From contig NZ_JAENJH010000001.1 in NCBI RefSeq assembly GCF_016595675.1, positions 248,001-312,000 of the forward strand: a stretch of 64,000 nt of DNA. The letters run 5' to 3'. Positions 16,729-25,357 of this stretch are shown here, piece after piece. The position numbers were made by a program, and so were the translations under genes. Under the pieces are notes generated by a model. It was given only the letters and a program-made list of their open reading frames with translations, did not search any database and was not told the DNA's origin. Source of the DNA: Prauserella cavernicola. GTDB lineage: Bacteria; Actinomycetota; Actinomycetes; Mycobacteriales; Pseudonocardiaceae. Positions within the stretch are counted from its first letter, which is position 1. The number at the start of each line of letters is the position of its first letter.

Positions 16729-17889
16729 GTGGACGCGACGAGCCAGTACCGCCGGGACGAGTCCCGGCGCGCGCCCGCGGCGGAGGGAGGGCTGTTGCTC
16801 TTCCGCGTCGGCGGTGTGCCCGTGCTGCTGGCGCCGTCGTGGTGGATCGGCTCGCTGATCATCGTCGTGCTCTACACGCCGCTGGTGAGCAGGTTGCTGC
16901 CGGGCGCGAGCTCCGGGATGTCGTGGGTGCTGGCCGCGGCGTTCGCCGTGCTGCTGGGCCTGTCGGTGCTAGCCCACGAGCTCGGCCACTGTGTGGTCGC
17001 CCTGCGCCTGGGCATTCCCGTGCGCCGAGTGCGGTTGTTCCTGCTCGGCGGGTTGTCCGAGGTCGCCCGCACCCCGCGCAAACCGGGTCAGGAAGGCCTG
17101 GTCGCCGCGGCGGGGCCGTTCGTGTCGATCCTGCTCGCCGCCCTGTGCGGGCTGTTGCTGCTCGCCGTGCCGCCCGGAGGGCCGACGTGGCTGCTCGTGG
17201 CGCAGTGCGCCGTCGCCAACCTCGCCGTCGGCGTGTTCAACCTCCTGCCCGGACTGCCGCTCGACGGCGGCAGGATGTTGCGCGCAGGCGTGTGGGCGCT
17301 CACCGGCGTGAGGGCGAAGGGCACCAAGGCGGCGGTCTTCGGCGGCGGGCTGGTGGCCGTGGCGCTACTGGTGTGGGCGCTGTGGGGCCTCGCGGAAGGC
17401 AGTGAGGACCGCTGGCTGCGGCTGGGCGTCTGCGTCGTGACCGCGTGGTTCGTGGCGCTCGGCGCCTCCAGCGAGTTCGCCGCGGAGGGCAGGCGCGGCT
17501 GGCCCGACGGGCTCGAGGTGTCCGATCTGATGCGGCCCGTGCTGCAGCTGCCCGCGGAGAGCCCGGTGTCGGCGGCGCTGTCGGCGTCGGCGGGCCGCGG
17601 CGTGGTGCTCGTGCGGGCCGACGGGGTGGCGGCGGGCCTGCTCGACGAGCCCTCGGCGCAGCGGCTGGCCGCCGAGGCGCCGCACGCGCCCGCGGAGTTC
17701 GCGGCGGAGCCGATCAGGGCCGAGACGGTGCTGTTGCTCTCCGAGCCCGGCGACGACATCGCCGAACGTGTCCACGAGGTCGCCAGCTGGCAGTTCCTCG
17801 TCGTCGACGACGAGGGCAGGCCCGCGGGCGTGCTGCATCGCGAGGACGTGCGGATGGCGATGTCCGGGCACCGGAGGCCGACCCGCTGA
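16729..17889 (+). CDS. Site-2-protease-type M50 metallopeptidase with C-terminal CBS-like region
   Basis: 386 residues, integral membrane zinc protease. The catalytic HELGH (83-87) sits in the second hydrophobic helix and the third zinc ligand in FNLLPGLPLDGGRML (about 165-185). Six or so hydrophobic segments run from about 35 to 245. The soluble C-terminus (about 260-386) looks like a CBS pair (VSDLMRPVLQLPAESPVSAAL ... WQFLVVDDEGRPAGVLH), as in ligand-gated M50 group III enzymes. GTG 16729 is preferred: it starts the cytosolic N-terminus directly behind a -10 box. Substrate unknown; an anti-sigma factor is possible but not shown. Confidence 0.85.
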   Translation: MDATSQYRRDESRRAPAAEGGLLLFRVGGVPVLLAPSWWIGSLIIVVLYTPLVSRLLPGASSGMSWVLAAAFAVLLGLSVLAHELGHCVVALRLGIPVRRVRLFLLGGLSEVARTPRKPGQEGLVAAAGPFVSILLAALCGLLLLAVPPGGPTWLLVAQCAVANLAVGVFNLLPGLPLDGGRMLRAGVWALTGVRAKGTKAAVFGGGLVAVALLVWALWGLAEGSEDRWLRLGVCVVTAWFVALGASSEFAAEGRRGWPDGLEVSDLMRPVLQLPAESPVSAALSASAGRGVVLVRADGVAAGLLDEPSAQRLAAEAPHAPAEFAAEPIRAETVLLLSEPGDDIAERVHEVASWQFLVVDDEGRPAGVLHREDVRMAMSGHRRPTR

Positions 17890-17956
17890 CGCCCTCGCCA
17901 GCGGCTCCTGCGACGATCAACCGCTGTTTCGTCCTAGTCGGACGCCCACGTCGTGA

Positions 17957-18790
<834 letters not shown>

Positions 18791-18806
18791 CACCGATCCC
18801 GACGAC

Positions 18807-18843
18807 AGAAACGGGGCGCGCCCGCCGGGCGCGCCCCGTTTCT
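18807..18843. terminator. Strong terminator hairpin after trmI
   Basis: A perfect 17-bp stem (18807-18823 with 18827-18843, arms beginning AGAAACGGGG and ending CCCCGTTTCT) with a 3-nt loop. It lies between convergent genes. The A and T ends of the arms give U-runs in both directions. Confidence 0.85.
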
Positions 18844-18875
18844 CTGTTCAGTGCTTCTTCAGCGCTGGCCGCCGG

Positions 18876-19658
18876 TCAGCCGTTGACGCACCAGGCTCCG
18901 TTCTCCTTGGCAGCGGTGAGCTCCTGCTCCTCCCCGCCGGGCAGCGTCACCGGGATCGTGGCGGTGTCGCCCTCGACCCGGATGTCGCCGTTCTGCGAGT
19001 AGGTCCCGTCGGGGATCTGGTCGACGGCCGCGGGGTCGATGCTGTCGGGGTCGCAGCTGACCTCCTTGGCCAGCTCCGCGTTCTTCGTGGTCAGCGACTC
19101 GAGCGCCCTGTCCGCGAGCTCCTGCACGACGGTCTCGTCATCGCCTGCCGAACCGCTGTCGCCGGGCGCGTCGCCCGAACCGTCGGAGTCCCCGGAGTCC
19201 CCGGGGTCCTGCGACTCGCCCGCGCCGGGCACCTGCGGAGCGCTGGACTGCTGGCCGCCGTCGGTGCCGGGGTTCTGGCCCTCGGCGCCGTCCTCGTCGT
19301 CACCGCTGGTGAGAAAGAGGATGAGGGCCACGACGCCGCCGATCACCACGATCGCCGCGATCGCGATGCCGACGATCAGGCCGGTCTTCTTCTTCGGCGG
19401 CTCGCCGTCCGGCCCGCCGGGAAAGCCGGGAGGCTGGTCACCGAACTGCCCGAACTGGCCGGGTTGACCGAACTGGCCGAACTGACCGGGTTGGCCAAAT
19501 TGTTGTTCTCCGCCGGTGCCGCGGAGGCCGCCCTCCTGGGGTGTTGGTCCACTCGGTGGGAACTGCCCGCCCTGCTGCGGCTGCTGACCCCACAGGCCCT
19601 GCTGGCCGTGCGGCCCGGGCTGCCCCGGTCCTCCCGGAGGTGGCGGCGGATAGGTCAC
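18876..19658 (-). CDS. Single-pass membrane protein with Pro/Gly/Gln-rich N-terminus
   Basis: 260 residues. Residues 1-90 are low complexity (PPPPPGGPGQ, then GQFGQPGQFGQFG repeats), followed by KKK and one membrane helix (GLIVGIAIAAIVVIGGVVALILF, about 92-115). An acidic Gly/Ser/Asp linker follows, then an outside domain of about 85 residues with a Cys pair (SCDPDS, WCVNG) that may form a disulfide. N-in, C-out topology is expected. The fold is unassigned; the layout resembles the DUF4333 protein at 46 kb but the sensor part differs. GTG 19658 has GGGGAG 3 nt upstream. Confidence 0.75.
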   Translation of the reverse strand: MTYPPPPPGGPGQPGPHGQQGLWGQQPQQGGQFPPSGPTPQEGGLRGTGGEQQFGQPGQFGQFGQPGQFGQFGDQPPGFPGGPDGEPPKKKTGLIVGIAIAAIVVIGGVVALILFLTSGDDEDGAEGQNPGTDGGQQSSAPQVPGAGESQDPGDSGDSDGSGDAPGDSGSAGDDETVVQELADRALESLTTKNAELAKEVSCDPDSIDPAAVDQIPDGTYSQNGDIRVEGDTATIPVTLPGGEEQELTAAKENGAWCVNG

Positions 19659-19978
19659 GTGCTCCCCTTAGCGGTCGCTGGCTGCGGAAATCCCTGGTCG
19701 GGCCCGTGGATGCGAGTTAGATGCTAGCCACGCCCCGCGGGGTTCCCTCCTGGTGGTTCACCGGACCGGTTTGTCCATTTCATGGAGCTCTCACGATCTG
19801 TGACCGGGTGAGCCCAGGAGGCGGAAATCGGGCTGTTGAGCGGATCGGAGTCGGTTCGCGCAGTAGTGGGTAGCCCGTCGCGGCCGCGCGACGCGCCGAT
19901 CCTGTGATGTGGTTAGGGCTTTTCATGTCGGTGATCGCCGGTACCGTGGGAAGAAATGCATTCCGAGGAGGTGCCGAA
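19659..19978. other. 320-nt divergent intergenic region upstream of arc
   Basis: No gene is supported here. It holds a short palindrome ACCGGACCGGT (19760-19770), a possible minus-strand -10 (TAGCAT, plus 19721-19726) and the arc promoter. The ATG at 19956 opens a frame that runs into arc in another phase and is not considered a gene. Confidence 0.5.
19942..19947 (+). promoter_or_regulatory. -10 box TACCGT for arc
   Basis: TANNNT box giving an expected transcript start near 19954. The short leader then contains the strong ribosome site GAGGAGGTG ahead of ATG 19979. No convincing -35 is seen. Confidence 0.4.
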
Positions 19979-21796
19979 ATGCAACACGACCTTCCCGGAG
20001 GTCGGCATGAGGAGGCCGACCCTTCAGAAACACCCGGATCCGGAGCCGGCGGCGGTCCGACGAGCGAGCAGGTGCGGCAGATCCGCTTCCTGGAGGAGGA
20101 AGTGGCGCTGCTCCGCCGCAAGCTCACCGACTCGCCGAGGCAGAACCGCGTCCTCGAGCAGCGACTCGCCGAGGCGACGGAGCGGGTGAGTCAGCTCACG
20201 GAGCGGAACAACAAACTCGTCGAGACGCTGCGTGAGGCCCGGAGCCAGCTCCTGGCCCTGCGGGAGGAGGTCGACCGGCTCGCCCAGCCCCCGAGCGGTT
20301 ACGGCGTGTTCGTCGAGGCCTTCGAGGACAGCACGGTCGACGTCTACACGGCGGGCAGGCGGATGCGCGTGTCCGTGTCGCCCGCGGTGGAGGTCGAGTC
20401 ACTGCAACGCGGGCAGAGCGTCCGGCTCAACGAGGCGCTCACCGTCGTCGAGGGCGGCACGTTCGAGCGCACGGGCGAGGTGTGCGCTCTGCGTGAGGTG
20501 CTCCTGCCCGACACCGAGGGCGGCAGCTCGCGGGCGCTGATCGTCGGGCACGCCGACGAGGAGCGCGTGGTGTGGCTGGCGGATCCGCTGGCTGAGCAGA
20601 CGCTCAAGCCGGGCGACTCGCTGCTGGTCGACTCCAAGGCCGGCTACGCCTACGAGCGCGTGCCGAAGGCCGAGGTCGAGGACCTCGTGCTCGAGGAGGT
20701 CCCCGACGTCCGCTACGAGGACATCGGTGGGCTCTTCCGGCAGATCGAGCAGATCCGCGACGCCGTGGAGCTGCCCTTCCTGCACTCCGACCTCTACCTC
20801 GAGTACCAGCTGCGGCCGCCGAAGGGCGTGCTGCTCTACGGCCCTCCGGGCTGCGGGAAGACGCTCATCGCCAAGGCGGTGGCCAACTCCCTGGCCAAGA
20901 AGGTGGCGCAGGCACGGGGCGGTGACGACGCGGCCGACGCGAAGTCCTTCTTCCTCAACATCAAGGGCCCCGAGCTACTCAACAAGTTCGTCGGCGAGAC
21001 CGAGCGGCACATCCGCATGATCTTCCAGCGAGCTCGGGAGAAGGCGTCCGACGGCACTCCCGTGATCGTGTTCTTCGACGAGATGGAGTCGATCTTCCGT
21101 ACCCGTGGCAGCGGGGTGTCCTCCGATGTGGAGACCACCATCGTCCCGCAGCTGCTCTCGGAGATCGACGGCGTCGAGGGCCTCGAGAACGTGATCGTGA
21201 TCGGTGCGTCCAACCGTGAGGACATGATCGACCCGGCCATCCTGCGACCCGGCAGGCTGGACGTGAAGATCAAGATCGAACGGCCCGACGCCGAGGGCGC
21301 CAAGGACATCTTCTCGAAGTACCTCACCTCCGAGTTGCCGATCCACTCCGACGATCTGCTGGAGTTCGGCGGCGACCGGCAGGCCACGATCGACGCGATG
21401 ATCCAGCACACCGTCGAGCGGATGTACGAGGAGACCGACGAGAACCGGTTCCTGGAGGTCACCTACGCCAACGGGGACAAGGAAGTGCTCTACTTCCGCG
21501 ACTTCAACTCCGGCGCGATGATCCAGAACATCGTGGACAGGGCCAAGAAGTCGGCGATCAAGTCCGTGCTGGAGACCAAGCAGCCGGGTCTGCGCGTGCA
21601 GCACCTGCTGGACGCGATCGTGGACGAGTTCGCCGAGAACGAGGACCTGCCCAACACCACCAACCCGGACGACTGGGCCCGGATCTCCGGCAAGAAGGGC
21701 GAGCGGATCGTCTACATCCGCACGCTCGTCACCGGCAAGAACCAGGACTCCGGCCGGGTGATCGACACCGCGACCAACACCGGCCAGTACCTGTAA
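19979..21796 (+). CDS. arc: Proteasome-associated AAA+ ATPase ARC/Mpa
   Basis: 605 residues. The hexameric unfoldase recognises Pup on tagged proteins and feeds them to the 20S proteasome. N-terminal coiled coil (about 30-102, Pup-binding), tandem OB domains (about 105-245), then the AAA domain with Walker A GPPGCGKT (288-295), Walker [11 protein letters not shown] and the arginine-rich RPGRLD region. The C-terminus is GQYL, the Tyr-Leu tail that docks into the alpha ring and opens the gate. ATG 19979 follows GAGGAGG. A 42-bp palindrome ends the unit. Confidence 0.97.
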   Translation: MQHDLPGGRHEEADPSETPGSGAGGGPTSEQVRQIRFLEEEVALLRRKLTDSPRQNRVLEQRLAEATERVSQLTERNNKLVETLREARSQLLALREEVDRLAQPPSGYGVFVEAFEDSTVDVYTAGRRMRVSVSPAVEVESLQRGQSVRLNEALTVVEGGTFERTGEVCALREVLLPDTEGGSSRALIVGHADEERVVWLADPLAEQTLKPGDSLLVDSKAGYAYERVPKAEVEDLVLEEVPDVRYEDIGGLFRQIEQIRDAVELPFLHSDLYLEYQLRPPKGVLLYGPPGCGKTLIAKAVANSLAKKVAQARGGDDAADAKSFFLNIKGPELLNKFVGETERHIRMIFQRAREKASDGTPVIVFFDEMESIFRTRGSGVSSDVETTIVPQLLSEIDGVEGLENVIVIGASNREDMIDPAILRPGRLDVKIKIERPDAEGAKDIFSKYLTSELPIHSDDLLEFGGDRQATIDAMIQHTVERMYEETDENRFLEVTYANGDKEVLYFRDFNSGAMIQNIVDRAKKSAIKSVLETKQPGLRVQHLLDAIVDEFAENEDLPNTTNPDDWARISGKKGERIVYIRTLVTGKNQDSGRVIDTATNTGQYL

Positions 21797-21809
21797 GCCG
21801 GGCACGACC

Positions 21810-21851
21810 CGACGAGGCTGCCTCCGGCACGTGCCGGAGGCAGCCTCGTCG
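21810..21851. terminator. 42-bp perfect palindrome after arc
   Basis: Two 21-nt arms (left starting CGACGAGGCTG at 21810, right ending CAGCCTCGTCG at 21851) are exactly complementary with no loop, centred at GGCAC/GTGCC. Most likely the arc terminator. No U-tract follows. Confidence 0.7.
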
Positions 21852-21873
21852 GCGTGGCGCACCACCACATTTC

Positions 21874-21889
21874 GTATAACGCCCTATAC
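21874..21889. promoter_or_regulatory. Palindromic operator candidate, copy 1
   Basis: GTATAACGCCCTATAC has GTATA and TATAC half-sites. It covers a possible -10 (TATACG, 21885-21890) and ends 9 nt before ATG 21899. A near-identical copy lies just after the same gene. Confidence 0.6.
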
Positions 21890-21898
21890 GCTGTGGGT

Positions 21899-22240
21899 AT
21901 GGACGAGCTTCGGGAGGACCGGCTGCGCGCGCCGGTCACGGCGGCCGATCTGCTGCGCTGGCTGGAAGGCGCGGCCGAGGCGGTGCGTGCGGGCGAGGTG
22001 GACGCCGACGAGCTGATCGCGGTGCTGGGGGAGTTGCGGCAGGCGTCGACGGCGTGCGCGAACGCGTCGGACTGGACGCTGCTGGCGGCGAGGGAGGCGG
22101 GCGCGAGCCTGCGGCAGATCGCGCCGGTGTTCGGCAAGGGCTACGTGCGGGCGCCGGCGGCGCGGCTGGAGAAGCTGCATCGCGAGGTGCTCTCGGCCGA
22201 CCAGTTCCTCGAGCTGATGCGCCGCCGCGCCGCCGAGTAG
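21899..22240 (+). CDS. Small helix-turn-helix protein, possible autoregulator
   Basis: 113 residues, all-helical. Residues about 60-93 (TLLAAREAGASLRQIAPVFG and onward) look like a helix-turn-helix of the kind GASxxxIAxxxG found in small actinobacterial DNA-binding proteins. The N-terminal half is a helical, probably dimerising part. No known name. ATG 21899 lacks a ribosome site; TATACG 8 nt upstream suggests a leaderless mRNA. The gene is flanked by two GTATA palindromes, so it probably controls itself and the aldo/keto reductase behind it. This is inference from arrangement. Confidence 0.65.
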   Translation: MDELREDRLRAPVTAADLLRWLEGAAEAVRAGEVDADELIAVLGELRQASTACANASDWTLLAAREAGASLRQIAPVFGKGYVRAPAARLEKLHREVLSADQFLELMRRRAAE

Positions 22241-22242
22241 AT

Positions 22243-22258
22243 GTATAACGACCTATAC
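22243..22258. promoter_or_regulatory. Palindromic operator candidate, copy 2
   Basis: GTATAACGACCTATAC differs from copy 1 at one base (position 9). It stands 2 nt after the HTH stop and 47 nt before the aldo/keto reductase start, and also contains -10-like TATAAC and TATACC. Confidence 0.6.
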
Positions 22259-22305
22259 CGCTCGGCGTTGACGCGCGCACGCGTGTTCTCCGGAGGCGAA
22301 CTACG

Positions 22306-23253
22306 GTGGCGATCGTGAAGAACGACGCACGGATCGCCGTGGGCCTCGCCGCGCTGGGCAGGCCCGCCTACATCAACCTCGGCCGCACGGCGGAGCTGCC
22401 CGAGGGCCGCGACGTCGCCGCGATGCGCGCGGCCACGGACGCGGTGCTCGACCGCGCTTACGCGGCCGGGGTGCGCAGGGTGGACGTCGCGCGCTCGTAC
22501 GGCCGCGCCGAGGAGTTCCTGGCGGGCTGGCTCGCCGATCGTGGTCACGACGACATCGTGGTGTCGAGCAAGTGGGGCTACGCCTACGTGGGCGGCTGGC
22601 GGCTCGACGCTCCGGTGCACGAGGAGAAGCAACACTCACTCACGCGGTTCCGCGAGCAGTGGCGGCAGACGAGCGACCTGCTCGACGGCAGGCTCTCGCT
22701 CTACCAGGTGCACTCGCTGACGGCGGACAGTCCGCTGTTCGGCGACGAGCCGTTGCTCGAGGCGCTCGCCGAGCTCGCCGCCTCCGGGGTGCGGGTGGGA
22801 TTCTCCACATCCGGTCCCGCACAGGCGGACACCATCCGCAGGGCGCTGGAGCTGCGCGTGGCGGGGGAGCCGGTGTTCACCGCCGTGCAGTCGACCTGGA
22901 ACGTCCTGGAGGCCTCGGCGGGGCTGGCGCTCACCGAGGCACACGATGCCGGCGCACTGGTGCAGCTGAAGGAGACGCTGGCCAACGGCAGGCTCGCGGT
23001 GTCGCCACCGACGGCGCTGGCCGAGATCGCCGACGCGCGCGGCGTGCCCGCCGACGCGGTGGCATTGGCCGCCGCGTTCGCGCTGTCCTGGGCCGATGTC
23101 GTGCTGGTCGGACCCGCCGGTGTGGCGCAGCTGGACGCCAACCTGGCCGGTGCCGGACTGGAGCTCACCGACGACGAACTGGCGGTGCTCGCCGACTTGC
23201 GGGAGGACCCCGTCGACTACTGGGCCCACCGTGCACGCCTCGCGTGGCAATGA
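22306..23253 (+). CDS. Aldo/keto reductase
   Basis: 315 residues, TIM-barrel NAD(P)H-dependent carbonyl reductase. The catalytic tetrad is visible: Asp in VDVARSYG, Tyr in the same motif, Lys in SSKWGYA and His in YQVHSL. Strand/loop motifs continue (VGFSTSGPAQ, TAVQSTWNVLE, VLVGPAGVAQLDAN). GTG 22306 has GGAGG 9 nt upstream. A GTATA palindrome in its leader links it to the small HTH gene. Substrate unknown. Confidence 0.88.
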   Translation: MAIVKNDARIAVGLAALGRPAYINLGRTAELPEGRDVAAMRAATDAVLDRAYAAGVRRVDVARSYGRAEEFLAGWLADRGHDDIVVSSKWGYAYVGGWRLDAPVHEEKQHSLTRFREQWRQTSDLLDGRLSLYQVHSLTADSPLFGDEPLLEALAELAASGVRVGFSTSGPAQADTIRRALELRVAGEPVFTAVQSTWNVLEASAGLALTEAHDAGALVQLKETLANGRLAVSPPTALAEIADARGVPADAVALAAAFALSWADVVLVGPAGVAQLDANLAGAGLELTDDELAVLADLREDPVDYWAHRARLAWQ

Positions 23254-23301
23254 CTACTGTCTGGTCCCTGTTCGAGCCGAGGGGACGTTGAGGGGACGAG
23301 G

Positions 23302-23934
23302 GTGCGACGAGCACGGGTAGCGGTGGCCGTGACGGCGTTCGCGGCGGCGAGCCTGGCCGGGTGTGCCGACCGGCCCAACGATCTGGGCTCCTACTACGAC
23401 GAGCCGGAGACCACCGCGCAGACGCCGGAGCCCGCTCCCGCGGCCACCTCGTCGTCGTCCGAGCCGCCGAGCCCGCCGCGCGCGGATCCCGCCGTACTGG
23501 GCGCGGAGGCCGACTCCGCGGTCCTCACCGACGAGGACGTGGCCTCGGAGGGCGTGCTGCCCGCCGGGGCGCCACAGAGCGCGCAGGGCTGCCTCGCGGA
23601 GGTTCCGCTGGAGCTGGTCGCCGCCGAGCGCCGTGACGCGCGGTGGGACTACCCGACGGGCTCGACGCTCGCCCAGCTCGTCACGGTCTACGCCGACCGT
23701 CCGGCCGCCGATGTGCTCGGCACGCGGGTACGCTGCGACGGCGCCGAACTGGAGCTGCCGGTGGCGCAGGACGTCGACGCGCACACCGCGTGGTGCGCCG
23801 ATGGCACCTGTACGGCGCTGTTCGCGAGCGGCAACGTGCTCTCCGGCATCCAGGTGAGCGCGACCGACGACGCGCGCGCCCAGGCCGCCGTGCAGCGGCT
23901 GGCTCCGATCGCCGCGGCGAAGCTCGGTTCCTGA
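23302..23934 (+). CDS. Lipoprotein of unknown function
   Basis: 210 residues. The type II signal peptide is MRRARVAVAVTAFAAASLAG followed by Cys21 (lipobox LAGC). Then comes a Pro/Thr/Ser-rich tether (about 22-65) and a globular part of about 140 residues with four Cys (GCLAEV, RCDGAE, WCADGTC), probably disulfide-bonded outside the membrane. No named domain recognised. GTG 23302 has GAGGGGACGAG upstream. The position between arc and dop corresponds to a variable part of the proteasome locus; no direct link is seen. Confidence 0.75.
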   Translation: MRRARVAVAVTAFAAASLAGCADRPNDLGSYYDEPETTAQTPEPAPAATSSSSEPPSPPRADPAVLGAEADSAVLTDEDVASEGVLPAGAPQSAQGCLAEVPLELVAAERRDARWDYPTGSTLAQLVTVYADRPAADVLGTRVRCDGAELELPVAQDVDAHTAWCADGTCTALFASGNVLSGIQVSATDDARAQAAVQRLAPIAAAKLGS

Positions 23935-24018
23935 ACCGCCGGCAGCCGCCGGGCGTCCGTTCGATGACGGAAAGTCACCGGTTCTTTCCCTTCTGTGCAG
24001 CGCACTGACCGGCCGGGG

Positions 24019-24024
24019 TACGGT
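24019..24024 (+). promoter_or_regulatory. -10 box TACGGT for the ATP-grasp operon
   Basis: TANNNT box 50 nt before ATG 24075, giving a leader of about 44 nt that contains a perfect palindrome and the ribosome site GAGGAGG. The -35 is unclear. Confidence 0.45.
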
Positions 24025-24034
24025 CATCCACTCA

Positions 24035-24049
24035 ACGTCGTCACGACGT
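24035..24049. promoter_or_regulatory. Perfect 15-bp palindrome in ATP-grasp leader
   Basis: ACGTCGT-C-ACGACGT, two perfect 7-nt arms around one base, lying between the predicted transcript start and the ribosome site. It could be a repressor site or a small hairpin. No cognate regulator is adjacent. Confidence 0.45.
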
Positions 24050-24074
24050 GTCGCGTCACAATCGAGGAGGGTCC

Positions 24075-25316
24075 ATGCCACAGGCCGAACCGGCCACCAA
24101 GAACCCCGACAAGGGATACGTTGCGCTTCTTGGCTGGAGTCTCAACGCGGTGGAGGCTCTCGACCGGTTCGACCGACGATACGTCGTCGTAGCGCCGGAC
24201 TGGGCCGAGGAGTACTGCTTCGAACACGACATTCCTTATGTGCTGTGGAACTTCGAGCGGCTCAACGACCGTTCGATGGAGATCGCCGAAACGCTCAAGC
24301 GGGAGGGCGTCGACGTCGCGATTCCACTGTTCGAGGAGACCGTGGAGTGGGCCGGGGCGATCAACTCCGTCCTGCTCGACAACCCGCGCCTGTTCGGTCA
24401 GGCCATGCTGCTGCGCGACAAGGCGCTGATGAAGCGGCGCGCGCAGCTCGGCGGCATCCGCGTCGGGATCTTCGAGGAGGCCCACGACCGCGGTGACGTG
24501 ATCCGGTTCCTCAAGCGGGTCAACCAGACGCTGCTCAAGCTCGACGGTGACCCGAACGACCCGATCCACCTCAAGGCGTTCGACAAGGCGGGCTCGCTCG
24601 GGCATCGCGTGATCCGCACGCCGGACGAGATCGACTCGATCCCGGACGACGAGTTCCCCGTGCTGATGGAGTCGCACCTGGACGGCTGGGAGTTCGCCGT
24701 CGAGGCGTGGATCCACCAGGGCAAGATCAAGTTCCTCAACATCTCCGAGTACGTCCGGCTCGGGTACTCGGTCTTCGTGCCGGCGACCCCGGAGCTGGAG
24801 CGGTTCCGGCCGCAGATCACCGCCCAGATCGAGAAGCTCATCAAGACCTTCGACATCGAGTTCGGTTTCGTGCACCCGGAGTACTTCGTGACCAGCGACG
24901 GAGAGATGTACTTCGGCGAGGTCGCGTACCGTCCGCCCGGCTTCAAGGTTTTCGAGCTGATGGAGCGGGCATACGGGTTCAACGCCTACCAGGCACTGGC
25001 GCTGGCGTTCGACCCGAAGACCACGGAGGAGGAGATCGAGGCATTTTTCCCGCGTGAGGTGGTCGACGCGTCGGGCGTCGCGGGCTGCTTCGGCGTCTAT
25101 CCTCGACGGCGGGTCGTCAGCGATCTCCAGATCCCGGAGGACACTGAAGACGACGACTACTACGAGTCACACGATCTGTCCGCTCCGTTGGAAGAGACGG
25201 TCACGAAGAGGACCGCGTTCGGCACCCATTGGGGTCTGCTGTACTTCTTCGGGGACGACCCGTACCGAATGCGCGAAGTGTTGAAGAAACAGGAAGAGCT
25301 CGACTTCTACGTCTGA
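24075..25316 (+). CDS. ATP-grasp ligase of unknown substrate
   Basis: 413 residues. ATP-grasp core about 110-295: MLLRDKALMKRRAQ, the nucleotide Lys in IHLK (167), the hinge MESHLDGWEFAVE (E199, E206, E210), the metal acid in HPEYF (E269) and GEVAYRPPG (E282, with Ala where many relatives have the metal-binding Asn). Such enzymes join a carboxylate to an amine or thiol through an acylphosphate. The N-terminal 100 residues are a Rossmann-like pre-domain and the last about 100 an acidic extension. ATG 24075 has GAGGAGG. A 41-nt gap leads to the peptidase-like gene, so an operon is likely. Its place between arc and dop is notable. Confidence 0.82.
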   Translation: MPQAEPATKNPDKGYVALLGWSLNAVEALDRFDRRYVVVAPDWAEEYCFEHDIPYVLWNFERLNDRSMEIAETLKREGVDVAIPLFEETVEWAGAINSVLLDNPRLFGQAMLLRDKALMKRRAQLGGIRVGIFEEAHDRGDVIRFLKRVNQTLLKLDGDPNDPIHLKAFDKAGSLGHRVIRTPDEIDSIPDDEFPVLMESHLDGWEFAVEAWIHQGKIKFLNISEYVRLGYSVFVPATPELERFRPQITAQIEKLIKTFDIEFGFVHPEYFVTSDGEMYFGEVAYRPPGFKVFELMERAYGFNAYQALALAFDPKTTEEEIEAFFPREVVDASGVAGCFGVYPRRRVVSDLQIPEDTEDDDYYESHDLSAPLEETVTKRTAFGTHWGLLYFFGDDPYRMREVLKKQEELDFYV

Positions 25317-25357
25317 CGCCCCGGCGCGGGTGCGAAAGACCGACCCGAGGATGGCCT

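Noticed and set aside
19956-20189. Possible 77-codon leaderless ORF at the arc 5' end
   Set aside because: It overlaps arc in another phase and its sequence looks random; arc has its own strong ribosome site.
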